A program made the position numbers and the translations under genes. From the NCBI GenBank assembly GCA_910591455.2, contig OU342817.1, forward strand, positions 6,161,915 to 6,225,914: 64,000 bases of DNA, written 5' to 3'. Source of the stretch: Pholis gunnellus. Lineage: Eukaryota > Chordata > Actinopteri > Perciformes > Pholidae. Below, in pieces: positions 1-11,675 of this stretch. How positions within the stretch are numbered: the first letter of the stretch is position 1; each line of letters starts with the position of its first letter. The notes beneath the pieces are model-generated. The model searched no databases and was not told where the DNA came from. It saw nothing but the letters and a program-made list of their open reading frames with translations.

Positions 1-566
1 TTGAAACACAATTCGTTATCTTGATTTGGAATCACTGAACACCAAATACATGTCAATCTACCAAATCAATGTGTATGAGGCCAGAGAGGATCAAGATAAG
101 CTGGACATGAATTGGGTTTTGTAATAGGGCTTCTCCTTCTAAGTCACGTAGTCGGCCGTTTTATTCTTAGTCAATTAAGATTTCTTTGGTTGATTTGTAA
201 TTTTTTATGCTTTTTTTCATGCTGAATAAGTTATTTCCAAGAATCTTATGAGCACAGGATTTAAAGTGGTGTTTAATTCTTTGTGGACAAAGTCAGTTGT
301 ACAGATCTGTTTTAAATCAACTAATTGATTAATCGACTAAAATGTTCTTTGGCTGAGAACAGATTCAGATTCTAGATTGCAATTTGAATTCAAATCCATT
401 CGTAAAACTATTTTGAAATCTAGAAAATCATGTTAAACCAGAAATACATTTTTTTTAAACATCATCATCTACATTGATTTAAAATAAAAGATATTGTAAG
501 TCTCCCAAACTGTATCTTCCAGGCCTGAGTGAAGTGTTAATGCACCGTCAACATGGACATACTCAC
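1..566 (-). other. crhr2: Start of crhr2 intron 6
   Basis: This stretch follows the exon 6 donor on the minus strand and is AT-rich. I looked for the next expected exon (rest of TM4, ECL2, TM5) and did not see it. Confidence 0.8.
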
Positions 567-720
567 ACCAGCCGATGAAAAGGAAGACCCACTTCCTGAG
601 CTTATCGGTTGAATAAGTCATCACGATGGCTGTGTGAAGGTAACATCCTTCAACAAACATCCAGAAGAAGTTTGTCACCACAAAGTAGTTGTATATTGTT
701 GTAATAAATCGACACCAAGG
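567..720 (-). CDS. crhr2: crhr2 exon 6: TM3, ICL2 and start of TM4
   Basis: This 154-base exon encodes residues 185-235 plus one base. It begins PWCRFITTIYNYF, where Cys187 is the conserved TM3 cysteine that pairs with ECL2 in the family. It continues VTNFFWMFVEGCYLHTAIV (TM3, with the class B EGCYLH motif), ICL2 (TYSTDKLRK) and WVFLFIGW, the start of TM4. Human receptor 2 has Val-Trp-Cys-Arg-Cys here, so Pro185 and Phe189 differ from the mammalian form as I recall it. The acceptor is CTTTTCAG|CC and the donor is TGGT|GTGAGT. The split Cys codon continues in an exon outside the window. Confidence 0.96.
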
Positions 721-864
721 CTGAAAAGAACAACAACACCAGACACAGAGTTACTTGTAAATTGCAATAGAAATATCACATTGTGTATAGCTTATCTTAA
801 CATGTCTTCTTTATAAAGAATGTGTTGTATATGTGTGCGCCACCCAGTGAAACAAAGCGTTTAC

Positions 865-982
865 CTCATTGCTCTCATGGATATTGTGGTCGATCAGCTG
901 AAGCAAAAACCACATAACGTTCCTCAGTATGAACGTGGTAATCAAGTTCCAGTGGATGATGTTTCGAAGACATCGTATGCTC
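865..982 (-). CDS. crhr2: crhr2 exon 5: ICL1, TM2 and ECL1
   Basis: This 118-base exon encodes residues 145-184. It begins with the ICL1 motif RSIRCLRNIIHWNL and continues through TM2 (ITTFILRNVMWFLLQLI) to ECL1 (DHNIHESNE). The HWN motif and ILRN are hallmark class B TM2 residues. The acceptor AAAG|GAGC has a weak pyrimidine tract and forms an AAGGAG (NAGNAG) tandem; use of the second AG would drop Arg145. The donor is GAG|GTAAAC and the exon ends in phase 0. Confidence 0.94.
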
Positions 983-1656
983 CTTTACCCCAAGCCAAAT
1001 AGAAAACATGGGTTATTATCAGGTTATTCTTATTTAGATTCTTATTTAATAATACTCTCCGTAAGTTATTGGCCAATCATGTCACAGATAGAGGCTCCCA
1101 ACATTACATGCAAAACGTATGTAAAACCTTTTATTCATTTATTTTCTACATCATTTCATGTATCCAATCAATTCCTTTACTTCCTGCTTGTACTATACCC
1201 ATGGACGCACAGACTGCAATCACTGGATTACTTTGACACTGAAGAAAATAAAAAAATCTGGAGATTTTCAGGCAATTTCTGGTCTTTTTTGTCCTGTGAT
1301 TTCTAAGCAGATTTATGGACGAGCCAGATTGAAGATTGTTCCATGAAATCTAAAGACATTAGTCTTAGAACAAGCTATTGACTATTTCGGTCTTTCATCT
1401 AAAGAAATCAATACTTGAGAAGCTCACATTGATCAGACCATAGTGCACAACAAAGCTGACACTGTTCCCGCTTCATGTTTGTTATAAAATGCCCAGTGTG
1501 TCTATCTGAGGCTGAGAGCTCCAGCTAAGCCGCATCTAGTCGTTTTTACATAAGTGAGTTAATGATGTGCAGTCCAAGGATATTATGTGAATTTCCCCGA
1601 TTGTCCTCTACGAGGTCTCATGCATACAGGACACATTTAGATAGGGACTATTTCTG

Positions 1657-1664
1657 TACTTGCC
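1657..1664 (-). other. crhr2: Non-canonical GC splice donor of crhr2 intron 4
   Basis: On the minus strand the exon end reads TTAAG|GCAAGTACAG. AG|GCAAGT is the textbook strong context for U2-type GC-AG introns. The choice is forced by phase: exon 4 needs to end with AG so that exon 5, starting G AGC ATA CGA, restores Arg-Ser-Ile-Arg as in other CRF receptors. The alternative GT at 1658-1659 would add four bases and break the frame. Confidence 0.85.
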
Positions 1665-1770
1665 TTAAGCACAAGAAGAGAATGAAGGCCACGACTAGAG
1701 CTCCCACAGAGATACAATGACCTAGGTAGTTGATGATCAGCGCAATTTTGTAATGCATTGGATATTTTCT
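1664..1770 (-). CDS. crhr2: crhr2 exon 4: TM1
   Basis: This 107-base exon encodes residues 110-144 plus two bases. It starts RKYPMHYKIA and carries TM1, including INYLGHCISVGALVVAF, the well-conserved class B TM1 block. The acceptor is TCCTTACAG|AG with a pyrimidine-rich tract. The exon must end in phase 2 at TTAAG, directly followed by GCAAGT. That makes the donor a GC site, because the next exon begins with G and completes AG|G (Arg145) before SIRCLRN. Using the GT four bases downstream would shift the frame. Confidence 0.92.
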
Positions 1771-1861
1771 CTGTAAGGACAACACATGAGTTACTTGATA
1801 ATAAAACAAAGAGAAGAGGTTAGGAATACAAAAATACATGAGTAGAACACAAGTACATACA

Positions 1862-1888
1862 GTATATATATATATATATATTTATATA
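1862..1888. repeat. (TA)n microsatellite in crhr2 intron 3
   Basis: Alternating TA run interrupted once by TTTATATATT. It lies just upstream of exon 4 in the direction of transcription. Confidence 0.9.
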
Positions 1889-2358
1889 TTCATATCTATG
1901 CATGTTGTTTTGAAGTTTAACTAAAGTCAGAGAAAGCATAGATATATGTGTGTGTCATCGACACATTTCAGATGTCACGATTTCAAATGATCTGAGAAAA
2001 TGGAGCAAGCTTCAGAAATAAGGAGACATGCTGTGAGGTAACAAGGCCAAAACTCATTACATGCAATACATTAGTGTTCCAGTTTGGCCTTAGGCGTTGC
2101 TTTTATAGGGACCCAGACAAGACTGCTCCTATGTATTTGTTAAGTAGTTTAGCCGCACGACATAGAAAAATAAAAATGCATTTCAGGAAGTGTTAAGCAG
2201 TCAGAGCACCACATTACTTTTGCTAGATCTGATTGGTATTCCACGTGTTCCATTAGTGTAATTATGACAAGCTGTGATGAGCATTTTTCTGCGACGCTTA
2301 TCCGATTGCTCACAGAATGAAGGACATAGCAGGATCGCTCCTGCGACGCCTTACTTAC

Positions 2359-2444
2359 CTTCTCCTCCAAAATAGGTTCACAATTGGAGTAATTGCTCTT
2401 CAACGCCCAGGTGCCATTATCCATACATTCCCTGTAAGCACTCC
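2359..2444 (-). CDS. crhr2: crhr2 exon 3: hormone-binding ectodomain, second half
   Basis: This 86-base exon encodes residues 81-109. It opens RSAYRECMDNGTW and ends SNCEPILEEK. Cys87 and Cys102 complete the six-cysteine set, and in the family they pair with Cys54 and Cys68. Trp93 in NGTW is the conserved core tryptophan of the class B ectodomain. Sequons are at Asn90 and Asn98. The acceptor is TTGCAG|GG and the donor is AAG|GTAAGTAAG, a near-consensus site. The exon ends in phase 0 after Lys109. Confidence 0.95.
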
Positions 2445-3063
2445 CTGCAAGAAAAGAGTGAGGAGCACGGTTGAGAAAACGATGAAAGTGTACCGTAGCA
2501 TTGTTGCTAACATAGATAATGTTATACAATACTGGTTGATCTCTAAGTTTGTCTGTTCAAACCTCACATCTGTATTCAACATCAAGGTCAGTGATATTGT
2601 GCAAGTGTACAAAGTATGGAGGCAAAAACAGCCGTGTAATTTCTGTAAACTCAGTCCAAAGTTGAGCACTACTACACAGAATACCAATTCAGCAATTCAC
2701 ATTTCATCCATGGTGGGGAACTGCAAAGCCTCTTACTGTCAGTTTATTTGCATATATTTCAAAACCCTGCATTCCACAATCAACTTTGAACTGATTTTCA
2801 TTTTGCAGTTCCCCGCCACGCGTTCGTCGGGTCCTTTTATCTCTTTGACACAGAAAAATATTTCTGGAGTCGGGTGCAAACAGAATAGAAGAAAATAACC
2901 TTTTATTGCTGCTCTATTACGATCAGCCACTTCAAATGATAATGTGAACCACTCTGATGCTAAGATATACATCATAGCTGTAGGGTTGTTTCTCATTGTT
3001 AATGACAACTTGCAACAATTACGGGCATGCTGCGGTCAGAAGCTACAACTGTAATTTATACTG

Positions 3064-3140
3064 TTAGAAATAATAATACTAATATTTTAACTACTACTAC
3101 TAATAATAATAAACAAACAATAATAATATCGATAATAATG
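3064..3140. repeat. AAT/ACT-type trinucleotide-rich tract
   Basis: Imperfect array of AAT, ACT and AAC triplets, including TACTACTACTAATAATAATAA. It is in crhr2 intron 2, close to exon 3. Confidence 0.75.
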
Positions 3141-5816
3141 CACAGGTCAAGGTCTCCCATATCAATTTCATGTGATCAGTTTTTTTCTAAATAATCAAAC
3201 TGTTCAACATTATAACGTAAATGTGTGCTTAAATTGCTTCCAATTATGCTATTTCCTGTGAGTATCATCCTCGGGCCACGATGATATTACCCTGAACGGA
3301 TGAACGGATGAATGAATAAATGTGTTTATCTCAATGTTCAGATAGTTGTATATTTTTTTTTTTGCCCTCTGGGATGAGTAGTTTAGACAGCGTAGACTGT
3401 TGTGTTTGTATTCATTCATCTTATGTCAAAGATCTTTGTAAACCACAAAAAAAATATGGTAGATGGTAACAAGTGAGGAAAACCTCCACCTCAGAAGTGC
3501 CTCCAGCGACTCTTGGAGCCGTGGCAGCAGCAGAATACGATCCTTAGCATTCAAACTAATGTTGCGTAATGTGACATTTGTATTTGGAGAGCAGAAAACT
3601 GCTTGTGGCAGCTAGAAAAAGAGGAGCTAAAACAGCACTTTCTGGACTGTGACTAGACGATGCTTCGTGTCGCTCATGAAGGAAAATCACAGTTCTCAGC
3701 CGCTCGAGCCGTTTAGCACATCGATCAATCAGAGTCGGATAAATCATTCAAGTAGTTGACTGCTTGAGTGGAAGGTATGAATCCTGAAACGCAGTAGAAC
3801 AGTCATTTGTAACGCATCCTTAAACACACTGTGCTTGTTTGTTTGACTACCCCACCATGTTCATTGATCACTTGTCATGTGGCATTTATAGAGTTGCTGT
3901 GCAGTGTAGGCAACCATGAGAGGACTGCTACTCTCTCATGCGTGGTTTGAACATGAACTAAGGCAATAAAAGTTAGTTATTATCATTAACAAAACCCTAT
4001 TAATTATGTTCTATCATTTATATTTAACTGTTTTCCCCATAGACATACAGTCTGTGGTTTTACCTGGGGCTGGTTTAGACTGGTGAGTGATAAGTCAGCA
4101 GGCAGTCAACGGCAGTATAAGGCAATAATAGGTGTTTTGAGAAAGTGTGAGTCACCGCGACCACCAGAGGTCCTTGAGCCTTGAGGAATGCAGCCACAAC
4201 TGGCCACCCAAAATAACCCTCATATTACATTAGCAGCACAAAGTGCTTCCCAGATAAAGTTTTCTCACTGTGTTTGTGAAACAGGCAGCTGTTGCAGAAA
4301 TAGAGGAAGAGGAGGAGGTTGTCAGTTGTGTCCCTGTGAACTGTTCCGCTGAGGCAGGACTGATTCATGGCACTGGTGCAGGGAAATCACATTTCTGACT
4401 AACCATCTGTGCATTTACGCATGGTGAAGCTATTCTCTTCACATTTTATATTCACACAGTTAAAATAAAAATCATTGAATTCTTTTTTTTCCTTGGGTTT
4501 CCAGGGCTGCCATGTGAAGGTGTTAACAATGCTGGAACGACCCGACACTGTCCACGCTCCAATCGTGTAATGAAAGAAGAAAAAAAAACAAAAGAAATGT
4601 GCGATTTCCAACTGACTCGCTCTGTGCCAACATTGCCTCCTCCGCCAGCCACCGTGCCAAACTCTCTTGCTTTTCTTGGATGCACAAATAAATACGTGCA
4701 AACAAACACAGTAGGATTGCTCAAAGATTGGACGGTTGGAAGCTTGTTTCTCAAGATAAATGTTCTTAAAATTAAATTAATGTGGAGTGGTTCTTCAATT
4801 GGGGATTGAAAACTTTTATATTTTGTGTTGTATATTTGTGAAACATTCTTCATTGCGGCTATGCTGGTACTCTCAGCTGAAACATTGCTACACGAATAAT
4901 ACAGTTCCACATTTTGCTTTCTTTGTCTTAAATTTGATTGTTCTGTGCTTTAGTTTGTCATCTGTGCTGCTTTTGAGCCGGCAGGTCGGTTTCCTGATGA
5001 CATGACGTACGCCTCCTCATAACACCGAGCTGCTGCTCATAGCTTATTGTAAATTACCCAATTGTTTCAGCTGTGTTTTGTGAAATAGTCGGTAGAACAG
5101 GAGCTTTCTTTTCGGATGAGTTTCAAATCGTAGTGAAGATGAAAGGCTACGATATCTCAAAGTCAAACGATGAAAACTGCTCATGTGAGCCACACACCTG
5201 AGCCAGTTACAGCAGCTTTCCTTCAAGCCACCTGAAATGTAATTGTGCGAGCTGGGGACAGAGTATAGGCCATAGCTTAACAGCATTGGAATCTGGCAGC
5301 TCATTGCGATTTGATGTTTCATTTAATCAGCAGGAAATGGTGCAAAGCCGCTGTGTCATCTACACCGACGTCAGAGTGTTTAAGAGAGGACATGAAGGAG
5401 CCAAGAGGTTGCAAACACTCATTTGTATTTTGACACATAACATGATGAAGGAATAGTAACAATTCAACCTTAAAAAGTCTTTCATAGGAGTTCCCTGGAG
5501 CATCTTTTTAAGCTCTGTTTTGATTTAGTTTTTTTGTGTTCATGCTTTTCTAATTGACGTATTCTTAATATAGCACGGCTTTAAAGTGTGTTCAGTCTCC
5601 TTCTCAGCACCCCAGACAGCCATACTAGGAGCTCCTAATGGCAAGCGGATGCATTCACTCTTGAGAGCTGCTTTGGGAAATGTGTGTAAGCATTTCAGAA
5701 AGTTCATGCTGTTCGAAAACTTTCTTTATTTGTTTTCTTATTCTTCTTATTATTGGGAAACTGATCCCTGATCATTCTGTGTAATCGTCTTCCATCAATC
5801 TTTTTTCAATAACTTC

Positions 5817-5855
5817 AATACTTTCCATTCCTGAAAGACAGGAATGGAAAGTATT
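5817..5855. repeat. Perfect 16-bp hairpin (inverted repeat, 7-nt loop)
   Basis: AATACTTTCCATTCCT (5817-5832) is followed by GAAAGAC and then its exact reverse complement (5840-5855). The stem does not extend beyond 16 bp, so it is shorter than a typical microRNA precursor. It lies in crhr2 intron 2. Confidence 0.9.
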
Positions 5856-8736
5856 TCACAACTTAGCTCATCTCTATCACTGTGTGTTTTGTTTTTTTTG
5901 AGGGGCGCCACTTAAGCACAGATTTTTTTATATTTGTGTGATTTAGTTTTTGGGTCATGATTTGTTTCACATTGTCAGTGATTCACTCTGGGGCTTACAT
6001 CTCATCTCCAAGTCTGTTGTTTTTTGCTTCCTTTGTGTGTGTCAGTGACCTCCCATGACCCTTTTGTCTCAGAATGTAAATGTCCTTTTTCAAAGGGCAA
6101 ATATATAAATATATATTTTCTTCCTCACATATTTCTTGTATTTATAGTCAAGCTGGAAAAGGAATGCCCTAAGTGATGTGTTTGCCCAAAACCCATAACA
6201 GAAGACCCTTGTGACAGATTAATACGTAAGTAAATCACATATAAAACCAGGAAAAAGGCGCTCCCTGTGATCAGTATAATGGAAAAATCAAACTGTTCTC
6301 TAGACTCCAAATAGCACATCTTTATGACCCAGACAACCTGCGTTTCAGATCATAAAGTGTTAGTCTCAAGTGCCTAAAACCTGTCAGCACAATCATGCCA
6401 ACTTCATTCACAACATAAAAATGCAAACTGTTCCCAAGCCCTTGATTGACCCAGGTTTGATCAAACACAACATGGCAGCTAAACCAGTAAAATAATACTG
6501 TCCTGCTCTTGTCACATTTACTCTGTTATACATTTTTGACAGAGGTGCTAATCCTTTCGAAGCTAAACAAAGTGCCTGGCTCTAGCATTATCAGTACACG
6601 GTCCAAAAATGACTGGATTGCCAAAAATACATCTCTGGGAGGTTTATCTTGAGCAGATAATGAAAGCCAAGTCACACATGCATGAAAAAGTATTTAAACT
6701 TCGCTCTGAGCTTTAATGTTTCCTGGTGCATTTGACTGCCGTCTTCTACCAGTAATTAGCACTTCATTGATACGCTAAAGGGAAAAACCTGTTAACTCAT
6801 AGCCGACCCTGTCTAATTAAAAGTCTGTTTGTTTTCAAGGATTTTTCGTGGAATTAATTATGTCCTTTGCATTTCTCCAGAAAAATCAAGCTGTTGCATT
6901 AAACTGCACATGAAATGAGTGTTCAGAGGGCTTATAACTCAAATACACATTTGACAAACTGTGCTGAATATCTTTATTTTGTCATCTTTTCCCTCTGTGA
7001 AATGTTTGACACAGACTCTATTCAGGGAACTGCCCAAGGGGAGGAAGAGAAGACGTTTGAGCTTTTTCTGTGTCATGCACATCTGTGGCTTGTGCAGAAA
7101 TATCACTAACATATTTCCGACGACAAAATTAGACATCCTCTTCTACTGTAGATGATTCTTGTAGATTAAAATAGATCTTGGGAACTATTTTAGTTGGAGA
7201 CAGTTTGAAGAAGGAGCCAAAAAGAAGGTGTAGAATAGTGCAAGGAACCTGCTAGAGCAGAAATCCCACCGTTGCTTTACTGTTTTCTCAGTGACTGTAA
7301 GCCTCTGTGTCATTCTCTGCCTCCTACAGATGACAATTAACATGGCAGTTGGAGATGTGGCTCTAGAAATGCTGCGCCAGGTTTAAAGAGAGACATTTGT
7401 CAGGGTGACTGGGTCCTGGAGCACCCGCAGGGACCAACAGACTCAGCTCAGGACAACGTCCAGTGAGCCAGTCAACAGAAGATGTATTTGGCTGCTTGAC
7501 TGCCCAACCAGCTGCTACCATCATTTACAGTGACATACAGTTGCTTATTCCTTCTCCTAACCTCCATGCTGCATAGATCAGGGATATCTCTCTTGACAAA
7601 TTAGCGGCAAATCAGCAAAAGGAAACCTAAACCCCACACTGGGTAATTTTAAGTGGCTTGAAAAAATGCATGTGTGTCATGCAGTTTCTCTTGAGGTCTC
7701 TGTTGTGTTTAGCTGTGTCAGCGGGGGAGGTTCACTTCACTGCTTTTGGCTGAAAATGTCTCTTCCTTGCTGAAATTTCCCCTAGCGACGTCCATCAAGG
7801 AGGGATAGGAAAACAATTCATAAAATGTATGAGAAACCATTTTCAAAGTGTCAAAGGCAATAACAGGTCATTGGGCCATGCATTTTTAAGGAGGTCGTAT
7901 AACAATCCTGATGTAAATAGTTAGCTTGAAGTGTCTATGAAAAACAAAGAGACAGCTGTTGACAAAGATCTGACAAACTCTTTTTGCATTTTTGCATACA
8001 ATGGCCCCTAACTTCAGTTCTTCAGTTTCCCATCTGGAAAGTTTGTAAAAGGCTAAAAAACAAAGGCAATTAGCTTTCAATGTAATACCCTCATATGAAA
8101 TTACAAGCTCTCGGTCTTGAATTTTTCATCAAGGAGAAAAACAAAACTGGCAGTGCAGTCACTAAGAGAAGCCAGCTGGCAACATGTTAAAACGGCTCAA
8201 TCGAACACATTCTTATCATCATTCTCTTTCTGTTTCGAGAGTCTTTAAAGGCAGATTTTATGTAAATAGGACACCTGCAAAAGCAGCTTCATGTTGTTAA
8301 TATCCGTATTTTGGAAACAGTTTTGAGATAACCCAAAATCCCTCAAAAAATCTGTATTTGCCACCCAAGGGAAATACAATTTCTACTCCCCAGATATGGG
8401 AGTATTATGTCATCCAACAATCTTTGTCAATGGAGTCGAATACTAAATAAAAATCACCCAGACATAGAATATGTTAATAACTGGCATTACATCCATTACA
8501 AACCAGGGATTACATGCATCAATGGTGACGTAAAAGATTAGTCTCAAATGCACTCTGTATGTCAGAACCTCTTGATTGTTGTACTGACGTGTTGTTCTGC
8601 TGAGCAAAATATGTTGGCTAATTACTTGTGACGATCCATTAGTACATATACTTATAAGTTAAGGATATAGATGTGCATTCCCTCTCTATATCCACTGTGA
8701 TTGGTACAATTCTGAGACACAGATGTATGTGTCAGT

Positions 8737-8937
8737 CTACCACTTTGGTCCAGGCTGAAATATCTCAACAACTATTAAATGGATTGCTTTGACATTTTGA
8801 ATAGATTCACTCTCCCCAGAGGATAAAACTTAGCTAAGCTAAGATGGTGGACATTATGGCAATTAAACAACACAATTTAACATTGCCATTATTAGCATGT
8901 TAGCATGCTGATGATAGCATTTAGTTGCATACAGATG
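8737..8937 (+). repeat. Dispersed fish repeat (TTAGCATGTTAGCATGCTGA-type), copy 1
   Basis: Contains CACTTTGGTCCAGGCTGAAA, TATCTCAACAACTATTAAAT and, at the end, TTAGCATGTTAGCATGCTGA. I recognise these as parts of a very common teleost interspersed repeat. Related pieces occur in this window at 10.7, 39.6 and 41.8 kb. The element class is not determined. Confidence 0.6.
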
Positions 8938-9119
8938 CAGTTCTTTTTACTTCTTTACTATATAATATTATCAGAGTCATGGTGATGTCTATAAATTGCT
9001 TGCTTTGGACCAATAGTTGGGGTGACCGGTTTGTCCTGTGTGACCTTTCACCCTGGAGACCGCTGTTAGTTCCCCATGTGAAACCAGAAGCCAATGTTGG
9101 TTTATTTGTCACATAACTT

Positions 9120-9245
9120 GTGTACTTCAGTAATGGCACTTCCGTATTTATTTTAACCCAAACGATGATCTTTTCCTAAATCTAACCAAGTCGTTTTGTT
9201 GCCTAAACAGAAGTGGCAGCAAATTATATTTTGTATTTTTTCAGC
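9120..9245 (+). repeat. Dispersed fish repeat (ATCTTTTCCTAAATCTAACC-type), copy 1
   Basis: Contains AACCCAAACGATGATCTTTT, CTAAATCTAACCAAGTCG and TTTTGTTGCCTAAAC, a motif string seen very often in teleost genomes. A diverged relative lies at 29.2 kb (AAGCCTAACAAAGTGG, TTTTGTTGCCGAAA). Confidence 0.5.
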
Positions 9246-10687
9246 TTCAATTTGGGCACTGTCAAATTGCGAAATAGAAAAATGGCCAAATGGAATATGG
9301 CTTGTGAAAGTGCCCTTAGTCTTATTATAGTCCCTTTTCACTTGATTCGACCCCAACTGTAAAACTCTTTTCAGTGGGATTGCAGCCTTAACTCCAGCAT
9401 TTTTCACTTCCTTTTTAAAGGGGTTAACAAGTATTCTACAAACTTGGCCCAGTTGGGATTGCTTGTAGACTTCTTGTCCTTTCAAAACACCTTCTTGTTC
9501 AATAAAACAGCTGCAAAACAAACACTTCTTTTATCCTTCTGGGTTGTCACAGATTATTGTGATTGTTGTATTTCATATTTTCAGATGGACTCTGCTGCTC
9601 CACTGTGCTGCAGAGGTGATTTTCTGTCGCAAAATACAGATGCAAACTTGTGGAAATTAAGCCACTTTAGAAAGAATAGCTTGTTCAGTTTAGGGAGGCC
9701 AAATTTTAACCAGTTTTAGAGTTTTAGAGGTTACTGAACACCTTTGTGAGATGTTTGTTTAATCTCTGTTTTAATTTCTTTGGAATTTGACGATATTCCA
9801 TGTCTCTTAATTCATTCGTAGCGATGGACCTGCATATTTATTTCCCCTGTGAGCGGAGTGAGGCAAGAACTATGATTGGCACTCTCATTACACTTGATGG
9901 TTCATTGAATTTCATGAATGAACTAATGAGATGGAGTGTGATGTACATACATGACATATTGTATTGTATTACTTGCGTCTGCCCTGAGGCTGTGAAGCGA
10001 TTAGAGACATGGTGGATCTAAATATATCCTCTGTGGTAAAACAATAATGAACCTGAAATTAAATGTTCTTTTAGAATTTGATCAGTATTACTCAGATGTC
10101 TAATAGGGTGATTATTTTCCTCAAAGAGGAGAGTTGAAAGTGAAAAGAAAGCAGCTTTTCTCATTTTAATTCAAAGGATGGGGGCGGGTTTTGTTTGGGT
10201 TTCAGAGTCAGTCGGCCGGAACTTCAGCACACATGTAGTCAGAGAGGGAGGGTGTCTGTACAGCATGCAACTGTTATTATTCCTCCAAGTAAAGGTTTTG
10301 TTTACTTCTCAAATATGCTGATTGTGAAGGTCATTGCTTAAAATGAAGTTCATGAACCCAGGAGAACATGTCAGACACATGATGCACACACAGTTCAAGG
10401 TGAGAATTGTTTTTCATATTTAGAAATGATGTAGGGCTTTTTATTGCTGGGTTAACAATGCCCAAGTTTATTGTTACAAAAACAAAAATATACTCTATTG
10501 TCTGAAGAAATGCACCGATACTGATAACCGTCAGATACTGACTCAAATAGTAAAGACAATGGACCAATCTGGTATCAGATACAGCTATTTTAATAAAAAC
10601 AAAAATCACAAGACTGTGGAAACCAGCATATATTCACATTTGACAAGCTGAATCCAGAGAAGTTTTGGATTTATTTGTTTAAAACAA

Positions 10688-10800
10688 GAGTCTAAAGCCA
10701 TGCTAGACTGTGAGGCTGTAGACTACTTTAGTAACAGTGCTTTGAGCTAAATGCTAATGTCAGCAAGCTATCATGCTCACAAAGACAATATTAACATGCA
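10688..10800 (-). repeat. Dispersed fish repeat (TTAGCATG-type), copy 2, reversed
   Basis: Reads in reverse the distal end of the element at 8.7 kb: CATGCTAGACTGTGAGGCTG, GTGCTTTGAGCTAAATGCTA and ATGTCAGCAAGCTATCATGC. Only the end portion is present. Confidence 0.5.
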
Positions 10801-11260
10801 ACTTTTTAGGTAAGAATGTTTACCATGGTCGTTACCTTATCTCATTATCAAATTGCATGGCATTGGCAATCCATCCTATAATTGTTGCCTTTAAACTTGC
10901 AATATTTCACCCCACCTGTTGTAAAAGGATGTCCGAATGTATAGAAGTCTATAAGAAAATGACCCTACTTCTCACTTAATTTGTTACCCCAGTGAACATT
11001 GGAAAGATGAGTTTATGATCTCAATCGATAGTTTCAAGTCTTATTCAATACAGCATGATGGTCATTTTGTAAATTATGGTCCCATTTAGAGTAAGATGGA
11101 GGAATGCTTTACGACTTGGCTACCTTGAGTTTGAAAGGTCGCTATCCCGGCATGGTCCACTCTGGGATTTGTCTGCGTTTTAATCTTACAGCTTCAACCC
11201 TTTCACATTGCATTTTTAGCTTCATTAAAACAATTTGAAGGACTTTTGGTTGCCTAAAAA

Positions 11261-11426
11261 TGACGTATTCAGCTTTTGGTTTTTACTTAGCTCCGCCCTA
11301 TTGTGTCACTACTGGTTACAAAATACCAAGATGGCATCGACCTCAAGGCTTCAAACTGGCAGTCCACAAAACCAACTGCTGACATTACGTTGACTACGTC
11401 CATTTCTTGTATACAGTCCATGGTCT
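11261..11426 (+). repeat. Dispersed fish repeat (AAGATGGC / ACTACGTCCATT-type), copy 1
   Basis: Carries TTAGCTCCGCCCTATTGTGTC, TACAAAATACCAAGATGGC, GGCTTCAAACTGGCAGTCCA and GACTACGTCCATTTCTTGTA then ATACAGTCCATGGTCTGG. I recognise this string from many fish loci. A related segment occurs at 49.4 kb. Probably a non-autonomous transposon. Confidence 0.5.
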
Positions 11427-11675
11427 GGATACAATTGGTGGACAGACAGACAGACAAAGAAAGAAGAATTTCAAAAAATGCTGATTATTTGATTGTCAAA
11501 ACCGTTGCAGATTAATGTTTAATTGATTGATAAATTTAGGCCCCTTCAACTTCTGATTTGATCATTTCAACATCTAGTTTGATCTTTAGGATGGTTGAAC
11601 AACTTAAGGTTTGGATAAAAGTGTGACTGGTACTGTAGCTTCACTGCACGTCTTATAAGCGTCACAAACTGCAAT

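Noticed and set aside
1658..1659. GT donor for crhr2 exon 4 instead of the GC donor
   Set aside because: It would leave exon 4 in phase 0 and put exon 5 out of frame. The GC site fits both phase and family alignment.
5817..5855. MicroRNA precursor
   Set aside because: The total length of 39 bases and 16-bp stem are shorter than the usual precursor, and pairing does not extend outward.
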